This document shows positions 44,287 through 52,296 of a DNA stretch of 64,000 bases, piece by piece (position 1 is the stretch's first letter; each line of letters begins with the position of its first letter). The notes below the pieces were generated by a model. The model was not told the DNA's origin. It was given only the letters and a program-made list of their open reading frames with translations, and searched no databases. Source of the stretch: QHWT01 sp963755695. Its GTDB lineage: Bacteria > Acidobacteriota > Vicinamibacteria > Vicinamibacterales > 2-12-FULL-66-21. Position numbers and translations under genes: made by a program. Location of the stretch: the NCBI GenBank assembly GCA_963755695.1, contig CAVWLB010000010.1:2790001-2854000 (forward strand). Reading direction: 5' to 3'.

Positions 44287-46533
44287 ATGCGCCAGATCCG
44301 TTCAGCAGCCGCCATCGGCGTGCTCGCCCTTCTTCTCGCGTCTCCTGCCGCCGAGGCACAGCTCCGGGTCCAGCAAGTCGTGGCAGGCCTGACGAATCCG
44401 GTGGAATTCGTGCCGGATCCGTTGGACGCCAGCGTCCTTTATGTACTGGAACAGGCGGGCCGCGTCCGGGTGATTCGGTCCGGTGTATTGCTCGACTCTG
44501 ATTTTCTGGATCTTCGGGGATTCATCAGCAGCGGCGGTGAGCGCGGATTGCTCGGACTCGCATTTGCCCCAGACTACGCCTCGAGCGGCAGAGTCTACGT
44601 CAACTTCACCAATCCGGCCGGCCACACCGTCGTCACGCGTTTCCTCCGCAACGGTCCGACCAGCGTTTCGCTCGCGTCACGACTTGATTTGCAGTGGCCA
44701 GGTGGACAGCGATTCATCGCGCAGCCTTTTGCCAACCACAATGGCGGCCATCTCGCCTTCGGGCCTGATGGATTTCTCTATATCGGCATGGGCGACGGCG
44801 GCAGCGCCAACGATCCTCAGCATCGCGCACAGAATCCGACGGAGCTGCTCGGGAAGATGTTGCGCATCGACGTGAACGTGCCGCTCGGAGACGCGAAAGG
44901 CTACCGGCTGCCGGTAGCGGCGAGCCCGCCAACTGTCGCAGGAGCGCTCGGAGAGATCTGGGCCTTCGGGTTGCGCAATCCATGGAAGTTCAGCTTCGAT
45001 CGCGGCACTGGCGCGATGGTCATCGGCGACGTCGGACAGGGCGCCTGGGAAGAGATTGATTACCAACCGGCAGGCCTCGGCGGTCGGAACTATGGCTGGC
45101 GCAACCGTGAAGGCAAGCACGACAACGTCACGAACCTGCCTCCCGCCTACACGCCGCTGACCGATCCAGTCTTCGAGTACTCGCACGCGGTTGGAATTTC
45201 AATCACCGGCGGATACGTGTATCGCGGCTCGGAGCTTCCGACATCGTTCCGAGGCCGATATTTCTTCGCAGACCTGACGGGCAGGGTCTGGTCTCTTGGT
45301 CTGACGCTCGGTGGCCCGGGCGGAGCGACCGCGTCGGATCTCGTCGAACACACCGATGAATTCGGCGGCACCGCAAACATCGGGGCGATCAGCTCGATGG
45401 GCCAGGACCTCGCGGGCGAGCTGTACATCCTCGGCTACAGCACTGGCACTTTGTGGCGAATCACGTCACTCTCGCGCCCTGCGATGGCGATCGATCTGCC
45501 ATCGGCGGGCACGACCGTCCTTCAGCCGTTTTCAATCGCAGGTTGGGCGATCGATCCTGCGGCCGCCGCGGGAACTGGGGTGGACGCGATCCATGTGTGG
45601 AGCTATCCGAACCCGGGTTCGGGTAAACCGCCCGTGTTTGCCGGCGTTGCGTCGTACGGAACCGCACGCAACGACGTTGGCGGGGTGTTTGGAAGCCAAT
45701 TCACTTCATCGGGATTCCAGCTCTCGGTCAATGGCCTGCCCCCGGGACCGAACCGGCTCACAGTGTTCGCGCACAGCACCGTCACCGGACAGTTCAGCGG
45801 TGTCGAAACCGTGGACGTCATCGTCCGGGACAAGCCGGTGGTCGCGATCGACACCCCGCGCAACGGCGCGTCGATAGCAGAGCCGTTCCATCTGGCGGGC
45901 TGGGCGGCCGAACTGACGGCGCCTTCGGGAACCGGTGTCGACGTCGTCCACGTGTGGGCTTACCCGAATCCAGGTTCCGGCCAGCCCCCGGTTTTCGTTG
46001 GTGTCGCGCCCTACGGCCGTAATCGTCCAGACGTCGCGAGGGCGTTCGGAGAGCCTTTCCTTTTGAGCGGCTACGACTTGCTGGTCGGGAGTCTTCCGCC
46101 TGGCATCTGGCAGTTCGCCGTGTTCGCACACAGCATCGGGACCGGCACCTTCGCAAACCTCGCTGTGGTCAACGTCACGATCCACGGAACGCCGGCCATG
46201 TCACTCGATCTCCCAAGGACGGGAGCCGTTGAGCGGTCCTTCCTCGTCTCAGGCTGGGCTATCGACGCGAGTGCACCGTCTGGCACGGGCGTTGACGCCA
46301 TTCATGTGTGGGCATTTCCAGCTGGGCATCCGCCGGTGTTCCTGGGGACGGCGCCATACGGCCTTCGCCGCGATGATGTCGGCGGCATCTTCGGGGGCAG
46401 CTTTGCCTCGTCCGGATTCAGCCTGGCGGTCAGCGGCCTTGCACCGGGCGCATACACGATCGTCGCGTATGCGCACAGCCGCTTCGAAGGACTCTTCACA
46501 CAATCGAGGGCCGTGAGTGTCACGGTACGTTGA
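44287..46533 (+). CDS. Secreted PQQ-type sugar dehydrogenase with three repeated C-terminal modules
   Basis: A signal peptide (IRSAAAIGVLALLLASPAAEA) leads to a six-bladed propeller of the glucose/sorbosone dehydrogenase family: VVAGLTNPVEFVPDPLD, GLLGLAFAPDYASSGRVYV, NHNGGHLAFGPDGFLYIGMGDGG and GLRNPWKFSFD. From about residue 400 there are three copies of a module of about 115 aa (nt about 45,480-45,830; 45,831-46,185; 46,190-46,530). Its core is GWAxDxxAxxGTGVDxxHVW followed by YPNPGSG. The same module occurs three times in the broken gene at 52,297-55,150. ATG 44287 is chosen to start at the signal peptide. Catalysis and module function are not proven. Confidence 0.85.
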   Translation: MRQIRSAAAIGVLALLLASPAAEAQLRVQQVVAGLTNPVEFVPDPLDASVLYVLEQAGRVRVIRSGVLLDSDFLDLRGFISSGGERGLLGLAFAPDYASSGRVYVNFTNPAGHTVVTRFLRNGPTSVSLASRLDLQWPGGQRFIAQPFANHNGGHLAFGPDGFLYIGMGDGGSANDPQHRAQNPTELLGKMLRIDVNVPLGDAKGYRLPVAASPPTVAGALGEIWAFGLRNPWKFSFDRGTGAMVIGDVGQGAWEEIDYQPAGLGGRNYGWRNREGKHDNVTNLPPAYTPLTDPVFEYSHAVGISITGGYVYRGSELPTSFRGRYFFADLTGRVWSLGLTLGGPGGATASDLVEHTDEFGGTANIGAISSMGQDLAGELYILGYSTGTLWRITSLSRPAMAIDLPSAGTTVLQPFSIAGWAIDPAAAAGTGVDAIHVWSYPNPGSGKPPVFAGVASYGTARNDVGGVFGSQFTSSGFQLSVNGLPPGPNRLTVFAHSTVTGQFSGVETVDVIVRDKPVVAIDTPRNGASIAEPFHLAGWAAELTAPSGTGVDVVHVWAYPNPGSGQPPVFVGVAPYGRNRPDVARAFGEPFLLSGYDLLVGSLPPGIWQFAVFAHSIGTGTFANLAVVNVTIHGTPAMSLDLPRTGAVERSFLVSGWAIDASAPSGTGVDAIHVWAFPAGHPPVFLGTAPYGLRRDDVGGIFGGSFASSGFSLAVSGLAPGAYTIVAYAHSRFEGLFTQSRAVSVTVR

Positions 46534-46548
46534 GACACACGGCGGGCA

Positions 46549-47640
46549 TCATCGCCTGGCGAGCTGTTCGTAAACCCGCAGCGTGGCGCTGGCCGTGCGC
46601 TGCCAGGAGAAAGCGTGCGCGCGCGCGCGCGAACGTTGCCGCGCGGCGGCCGCCGCCGACGGGTCGTCCACGAGCGCGGCAATCGTCCTGGCAAACCCCT
46701 CGACATCGTCGGGATCGAGTAGCGGACCCGCGTCGCCAACCACTTCCGGGATCGACGCGCAGCGGGCGGCGACGACCGGAGTTCCGCACGCCATCGCTTC
46801 GACCAGCGGAAGACCGAAACCTTCGTAACGCGAAGGATAGGCGAGCACGGCAGCGCCGCGGTAGAGCGCGAGCAGTTGCTCATCGGTAGGGGCCGATACC
46901 GTCCGCACGAACCGAGAAGCACCGGGCGGCAGCTGTGTTTCAGCCCCGTCCGTTTTTCCTGCCAGCACCAAAGTGATGCGGCGCTCTGTGCGTCCGGCGT
47001 TCGCCTGATGAACGGCCCTGGCAAGCATCTCGAGATTCCTGCGCCGGTGCATGTCGCCGACGTGCAGGACATACGGCGACTGAGCTTCGGGTATCTCCGA
47101 TGGCGGACCAGGCGTGAATCGGGCGGCAGCGGCGAGCGGAATGACGTGAACTCGCGAAGGATCCAGTGCATACGCCTGACAGATCTCGTCACGCGAGAAT
47201 GTCGAATCGGTGATGATGGCATCCGCCGATCGTGCGCTCCAGCGGTAAAAGGCCCGACGCACCGGATCGCGTCTATACGGGTACCACTCCGGGTGCCGCT
47301 CGTAGCTGACGTCATGGATCGTCAGCACCAGCGGCCGCGGTGGGGCAAGCGGGGCGGTGTATGAGGTTACGTGGAGCACATCGACCATTGCGCGCCGCGC
47401 AGCGCGGGGAAGCCCGGTCACCATCCAGCCCAGGTTGGTTGGAATCGACCGCGTATTCGGGCCGGCTTTCACGCCACCAGGTAAGGGGGTCCCGGGCGGC
47501 ACGCCGATCGCGAGAATCTCACCCCCATGCTGCGCGGCCATCGCACCGAACAACTCCCACGTGTACCGCCTCACGCCGGCAGCAACCGAGGTCAGCGCAC
47601 GCCCATCGAACCCGATTCGCAGCAACGCAGACCTCGTCAC
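46549..47640 (-). CDS. Glycosyltransferase family 4 (mannosyltransferase-like)
   Basis: GT-B fold enzyme. The N-terminal domain begins LLRIGFDGRALTSVAAGVRRYTWEL. HEPEWYPYRR-like HPEWYPYRRDPVRRAFYRWS and DAIITDSTFSRDEI follow. The donor-site motif is AYPSRYEGFGLPLVEAMACGTPVV. GTG 47640 puts the start just before the first strand, giving 363 aa; the in-frame ATG at 47715 would add 25 residues with no match. It is convergent with the sugar dehydrogenase gene. Confidence 0.87.
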   Translation of the reverse strand: MTRSALLRIGFDGRALTSVAAGVRRYTWELFGAMAAQHGGEILAIGVPPGTPLPGGVKAGPNTRSIPTNLGWMVTGLPRAARRAMVDVLHVTSYTAPLAPPRPLVLTIHDVSYERHPEWYPYRRDPVRRAFYRWSARSADAIITDSTFSRDEICQAYALDPSRVHVIPLAAAARFTPGPPSEIPEAQSPYVLHVGDMHRRRNLEMLARAVHQANAGRTERRITLVLAGKTDGAETQLPPGASRFVRTVSAPTDEQLLALYRGAAVLAYPSRYEGFGLPLVEAMACGTPVVAARCASIPEVVGDAGPLLDPDDVEGFARTIAALVDDPSAAAAARQRSRARAHAFSWQRTASATLRVYEQLARR

Positions 47641-47791
47641 AGCTTGAAGGTGAGCCCGCGCGACGACGCGCAGCGGAAGGAGTGCTGATCGGAGCCGATC
47701 CGAACAGCTCGACAAACGAGAATTCGTGGATCGTGAGCGAGCTGAACCGCCGCGATCAACGTCATCTGGTTGCGCTGTTTTGATGTAAACT

Positions 47792-49630
47792 GTGTCGGCT
47801 CAGGCACATCAAGCCACCGCGCGCGATCGAATCGTAGTGCAGCCTTCTCTCATCAGTTCATTCGCCCTGGCGTTGGCATGTTCCGTCGCCGCGACCGCCA
47901 TCGTGCGGCGCTTCGCGGTCCGATACGGCCTTTTCGCAATGCCCGTCGGGGATCGATGGCACCGGAAGCCGGTTCCGCTGCTGGGTGGTCTGGCGATCGC
48001 TACCGGATTTGCCGCCGGACTGCTCGGTGTACGACACACCGACGAATTCGCGCCGGTCCTGCTGTGCACGACGCTGATGTTCGGACTCGGCGCCGTGGAC
48101 GACATCTGGAAGATTCGCCCGCTCACGAAGCTCGTGTGCCAGATGTCGATTGCGGGTCTCGTGCTGTCCGTCGGCCCGCCCATCACGATCACCGGCGGCC
48201 TGCTGCTCGATCAGTTCCTCGCTTTCGTCTGGATCGTGGGCATCACCAACGCGTTCAACCTGGTGGACAACATCGACGGGCTCTCGGCCGGTCTGGCCAT
48301 CCTGGCCTCGATATCGTACCTGGCGCTGCTCGCCGGAAACGGCGCGCCGGCCCTTTCCCTGTGCCTTGCCGCGTTCGCCGGAGGAGCCCTGGGGTTCCTG
48401 ATCTTCAACTTCCCGCCCGCATCGATTTTCATGGGCGACTGCGGCAGCTTCCTGATCGGCGCCTTTCTCGCCTCGGTCAGCCTCTACTCGATTTCCAGTC
48501 TTCATGCGACGGCGGTTTCGGTGATGATCGTGCCGCTGCTGGTGCTGGCGGTGCCGATTTTCGATACGGCGTTCGTGACCGTCACACGTTATCTGTCGCG
48601 GCGCCGCCCCTGGCACGGTGGCAAGGATCACACGTCCCATCGGCTCGTGGCCCTCGGCGTGCCGGAGCGGGCGTCCGTTCTGTGCCTCTATGCCATCGCC
48701 GCCGCGGGAAGCGCGATCGCGATCGGCCTGGCACAATTGTCAATCCTGTCGGCCTTTGCCGTCATCGGACTTTACGCGGTAGCGGTCGTCGCCACTGGTG
48801 TGGTGCTCGGGCACGTCGGAGTCCATCTGCCGGCCGTCGAAGCCCCGCCGGCGCCGCTGGTCTCCGAGGTCGCCTACAAATGGCGGCTGTTCGAGATGCT
48901 CGTGGACGGAGCGCTGCTCTCCTTTGCGTATTACGCGGCGTTTCGCTTGCGCTTCACCGGACCGGACGTCTCGGTTTTCTTTCCTCCCTTTGCCCGGGCC
49001 TTCCCCATCGTCATCGTTTCGCAGCTCGCCGCGTTGTATGCGGCAGGCAAGTATCGGCAGGTGTGGCGGACGCTGGGCAGCGCGGAACTGATCCTGATGC
49101 TGCGCGCCTTGCTGGGCGGCGTGGCCGTCGCCCTGCTGCTCCTCCTGATGCTCTATCGGTTCGAGAAGTTCTCGCGCGGTGTGTTCCTCCTCGACACGAT
49201 CATTGCCGGCTTCCTGCTGGTCGGCGCCCGGGCGGTGATCAGCAGCATCGACGAGTACCTGCGGAAGAAGCGGGCGACCGGGCGAGCCGCCGTGATTTAC
49301 GGCGCCGGCCGCGGCGGCACGCTGCTCGTCCGCGAGCTGCTGCAGAACAGCGATCTGGAAACCATGCCGATCGGATTTCTCGACGACGACCCGACCAAAC
49401 AACGGCTGCGGATCGAAGGCTTGCCGGTTCTCGGGACGTGGCACGACCTGCCTGCAGTACAGCGCACGCGGGGCATCACGGAAGTCCTGATCAGCATCCG
49501 CGATCTCGACAGCTCGCGGGTGCCAACGCTGCTCGAGGACTGCGCTCGAATTGGCGTCACCCTCAGACGGATGCGATTCAGCATCGACGACGTTCGAGGC
49601 CTCGCGTCGGTTGTCAGACATGAGCGCTGA
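47792..49630 (+). CDS. WecA/TagO-like glycosyl-1-phosphate transferase fused to a CapD-type N-terminal region
   Basis: Residues about 20-350 form a polytopic enzyme that links a sugar phosphate to undecaprenyl phosphate. Motifs are HRKPVPLLGGLAIATG, FGLGAVDDIWKIR, the catalytic NLVDNIDGLSAG, FPPASIFMGDCGSFLIGA and DHTSHRLVALG. Residues about 365-480 form a four-helix membrane block of the type at the N-terminus of CapD/WbpM epimerases. Residues about 485-610 are a Rossmann CoA/NAD-binding domain (RAAVIYGAGRGGTLLVRELL, IGFLDDDPTKQ). The catalytic SDR half of those epimerases is missing. The start is GTG 47792. It overlaps the ABC permease by 11 nt. Confidence 0.86.
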   Translation: MSAQAHQATARDRIVVQPSLISSFALALACSVAATAIVRRFAVRYGLFAMPVGDRWHRKPVPLLGGLAIATGFAAGLLGVRHTDEFAPVLLCTTLMFGLGAVDDIWKIRPLTKLVCQMSIAGLVLSVGPPITITGGLLLDQFLAFVWIVGITNAFNLVDNIDGLSAGLAILASISYLALLAGNGAPALSLCLAAFAGGALGFLIFNFPPASIFMGDCGSFLIGAFLASVSLYSISSLHATAVSVMIVPLLVLAVPIFDTAFVTVTRYLSRRRPWHGGKDHTSHRLVALGVPERASVLCLYAIAAAGSAIAIGLAQLSILSAFAVIGLYAVAVVATGVVLGHVGVHLPAVEAPPAPLVSEVAYKWRLFEMLVDGALLSFAYYAAFRLRFTGPDVSVFFPPFARAFPIVIVSQLAALYAAGKYRQVWRTLGSAELILMLRALLGGVAVALLLLLMLYRFEKFSRGVFLLDTIIAGFLLVGARAVISSIDEYLRKKRATGRAAVIYGAGRGGTLLVRELLQNSDLETMPIGFLDDDPTKQRLRIEGLPVLGTWHDLPAVQRTRGITEVLISIRDLDSSRVPTLLEDCARIGVTLRRMRFSIDDVRGLASVVRHER

Positions 49631-50834
49631 GAGCGGACCGCCGGGGGGCCGACGACGGGCCCGCCTATTCGTCACGGATGTTCTCATGCTGCTCTCGGCG
49701 TATGCCGCCGCGTACGCGCTCAGGTTCCCGTCGCACGAATTGTTCGAGATGCTCCCCGGCGCGGCGCGCTGGGCAGCTCCGCTGATCGGTGGACAGCTGG
49801 CCGGGCTCGCCCTCTTCGGACGATACTCCACGCGCAGCCGTACCCATGCGGTTGCCGGCCTCGCCCTCGGCACGCTGGCCGGTCATGCGTTCGCGTTTTC
49901 GTTGATCAGAACCCTGCAGGGTGTCTCGCACGTCGCGATGGGCTTCGAGGCGCTGCTCGCGCTCAGTTTCGTTGCGTTGTCGTATTGGACGGCGATTCAG
50001 CCGGAGGCGCCGCCGGAAGGGGACCTCGTCGACGCCGGCACGGAAGACCGGGCCTTGAGCAGATCGATTGCATCACTGATCCAGTACCGCGAGCTGATAC
50101 GAAACCTGGTCTTCAAGGACCTGAAGCTGAAATACCGGGGATCGTTCTTCGGATTTCTCTGGTCGCTCGTCAATCCGCTCGTGATGATTCTGGTATACCT
50201 GGTCGCGTTCAAATACATCATGGCGGTACGAGGCGAAGGGTTCGTGTTTCTGCTGTTGCTCGGGATTCTCGCGTGGACATTCTTCGCGAGCTCGGCGGTG
50301 ATGGGAGCCGGAGGGATCGTCGACAACGGAGGGTTGATCAAGACCGTCTATTTCCCTCGCGCGGTGCTGCCGATCTCGACGGTGCTGTTCAACCTGGCTC
50401 AGTATCTGCTCACGATCGCCGTGTTCCTGCCTCTGATGATGGTCATCTACCGCGTGCCGCCGAAGCTGCCGATGCTGCTGTTCCCCGTCATCCTCTTGTT
50501 TCAGCTCGCCATGACGATCGGCATTGCGCTGGCGCTGGCCGCCGGCACCGCGTTCTTCCGCGACATTCGCCACCTGCTCGAGATCGCGTTGATGCTGATG
50601 TTCTGGACCACCCCGATCATCTACGACTATCAGGCAGTGCCCGCCGCATGGCGCTGGCCGATCCTTCTCAGCCCGCTGTCGCCGTTCGTTCTGGCCTACC
50701 AGGAGATCTTCTATTACGGCCGGTGGCCCGAGCCGGCCGTCTGCGCCGTCGGAGTGACCTACGCGGTCATTGCGTTCGTCGGCGGCTTCGCGCTGTTCAT
50801 GCGCCACCAGCACGAGTTCCTCGAGCAGATCTGA
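49620..50834 (+). CDS. ABC-2 type polysaccharide export permease with an extra N-terminal membrane domain
   Basis: Residues about 150-404 are a Wzm-like permease: YRELIRNLVFKDLKLKYRGSFFGFLWSLVNPLVMILVY, then VYFPRAVLPISTVLFNLAQ and LMFWTTPIIYDY. Residues 1-135 hold about four more membrane helices (FVTDVLMLLSAYAAAYALRF). These resemble the N-terminal membrane block of CapD/WbpM-type proteins and the block in the previous gene. Typical Wzm proteins are about 260 aa and lack it. The TGATG overlap with the ATPase gene predicts coupling. Confidence 0.85.
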   Translation: MSAESGPPGGRRRARLFVTDVLMLLSAYAAAYALRFPSHELFEMLPGAARWAAPLIGGQLAGLALFGRYSTRSRTHAVAGLALGTLAGHAFAFSLIRTLQGVSHVAMGFEALLALSFVALSYWTAIQPEAPPEGDLVDAGTEDRALSRSIASLIQYRELIRNLVFKDLKLKYRGSFFGFLWSLVNPLVMILVYLVAFKYIMAVRGEGFVFLLLLGILAWTFFASSAVMGAGGIVDNGGLIKTVYFPRAVLPISTVLFNLAQYLLTIAVFLPLMMVIYRVPPKLPMLLFPVILLFQLAMTIGIALALAAGTAFFRDIRHLLEIALMLMFWTTPIIYDYQAVPAAWRWPILLSPLSPFVLAYQEIFYYGRWPEPAVCAVGVTYAVIAFVGGFALFMRHQHEFLEQI

Positions 50835-51691
50835 TGACCCCTCTCATCGACCTGCGCAACGTCTCCAAGCGGTACTGGCTGCGTAAGAACCGGTCCGGCG
50901 AGCTCAAGGTACGGTTTCTGGGACTCCTGCACAAGGAGCGGCGCGAGATACGCGACGAACTGTGGGCCCTGCGTAACGTGTCCTTCACGGTCGGCAAGGG
51001 AGAATCGGTGGGCCTCATCGGTCGCAATGGTTCTGGCAAGAGCACGCTGCTCAAGCTGGTGGCCGGAATCCACCGGCCCACCAGCGGACGGGTTCTGGTC
51101 GCGCGGGGCCTGCAGGTGGGAACGCTGATCGAGCTGGGGGTCGGCTTTCACCCGGAACTGAGCGGCCGCGAGAACGTCTACCTCAACGCCGCGATCCACG
51201 GTCTGAATCTGAGCGCGATCGAGGAAGTGTATCCGGCGATTGTCGAGTACTCCGGCCTGCGCGATTTCATGGAAGTGCCGTTGAAGAACTACTCGTCCGG
51301 CATGCAGATGCGCCTGGGGTTTGCGGTCGCGGCAAATCTGGATCCCGACGTGCTGCTGCTCGATGAAATCTTTGCCGTCGGTGATGAAGAGTTCCAGAAG
51401 CAATGCCGCCGCACGCTCGACCAGTTCCTCGCGGCCGGCAAGACCATCCTGTTCGTCTCTCACTCGGCGACGTCGGTTCGCGAGGTCTGTCGTCGTGTCT
51501 GCCTGCTCGAACACGGCGAGCTGCTCTACGACGGCGACGTCGATGGTGGTCTCGATGCCTATCACCGCCTGATTCAACACGCCCCACTGCAGGGTCCCGA
51601 CCCGGCGGCCGCAGGTCCGCCGCAACTCACGAGCGCGACTCACGTGATTGGACCCCAGGTAGGTGCAGGAACGAAGCCCGGCTCAATCTGA
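50834..51691 (+). CDS. Polysaccharide ABC transporter ATP-binding protein (Wzt type, short form)
   Basis: ATPase partner of the preceding permease. Motifs are Walker A GLIGRNGSGKSTLLK, the Q-loop region, the ABC signature as NYSSGMQMRLGFAVA, Walker B VLLLDEIFAVGDEEF and the H-loop LFVSHSATSVREV. These match O-antigen/teichoic-acid exporters. The 285-aa protein ends soon after the nucleotide-binding domain and lacks the C-terminal glycan-binding domain found in Wzt proteins that recognise a capped chain end. Confidence 0.92.
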   Translation: MTPLIDLRNVSKRYWLRKNRSGELKVRFLGLLHKERREIRDELWALRNVSFTVGKGESVGLIGRNGSGKSTLLKLVAGIHRPTSGRVLVARGLQVGTLIELGVGFHPELSGRENVYLNAAIHGLNLSAIEEVYPAIVEYSGLRDFMEVPLKNYSSGMQMRLGFAVAANLDPDVLLLDEIFAVGDEEFQKQCRRTLDQFLAAGKTILFVSHSATSVREVCRRVCLLEHGELLYDGDVDGGLDAYHRLIQHAPLQGPDPAAAGPPQLTSATHVIGPQVGAGTKPGSI

Positions 51692-52296
51692 TTCCTGATT
51701 CGATGGCAAAGCAACGTGCGTGCGGAACAGAGAGCGAAAGAACCAGCAACCAGGGACACTCGCTACAGATGCTCACGCAAGGGCGCAAAGGCGCCAAGCA
51801 TGTTGCCGGCACCACGCATTCGCCGCGCCCGCCTGAGGCGGGCGTCAAGGAGGTCACTCGAGATGCGAATACAAGCGGCTTCCGTTTGCATGCGCCGCTC
51901 GCATTCGTAGTCTCGAGCGACCTCCTGCCGCGCGGAGCGCGGCGGCGAATGCGTCAGCGGCAGCCGCCTATTTAGTTGTCTTCTCCGCACGCATGTACGG
52001 TGCAAATCGGGCCTGTCGGCGACCAGATGATCGTTGTTTGATCTTTGCGCCGTTGCGCCGTTGCGTGAGCGTCTCTGACGAGTCACTCTACGCTTGCGCC
52101 AGCGTGGAGTTTCGTGGATACATCGTCCGCGAGGCCGAGAGAGGATCACGTCCATCATCGCTTCATGACATTGTTGAAATCAATTGCAGAACAGTAACGA
52201 TGGAGGCGTTTTGAGACAGGCGGGCCGGGCGTAGAGCGGGATATTCGCCACTTCCAGCCACGGTACTTCCTTTGCTGCTCGGGTCCCCACACGCTT
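51692..52296. other. Long gap between the ABC ATPase and the broken secreted-protein gene
   Basis: I see no convincing gene in this 605-nt stretch. Its central half is a nested inverted repeat (51,770-52,072, listed separately). The last 220 nt before 52,297 are less GC-rich, as expected for a promoter region, but no clear -10/-35 pair was found. Confidence 0.6.
51770..52072. repeat. Nested inverted repeat of about 300 nt
   Basis: Outer arms of about 30 nt pair imperfectly: GCTCACGCAAGGGCGCAAAG (from 51,771) with CTTTGCGCCGTTGCGCCG (from 52,043) and TTGCGTGAGC. Inside them ACGCATTCGCCGC (51,814) pairs with GCGGCGAATGCGT (near 51,941). Inside those AGGAGGTCACTCGAGA (51,848-51,863) pairs with TCTCGAGCGACCTCCT (51,911-51,926), with one mismatch. 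Shorter pairs continue towards the centre. The arms are in order, so the whole could fold as one long hairpin. No transposase or terminal duplication was seen. Confidence 0.75.

Noticed and set aside
51770..52072. Insertion sequence
   Set aside because: No transposase frame lies within or beside the inverted repeat, and no target duplication was found.
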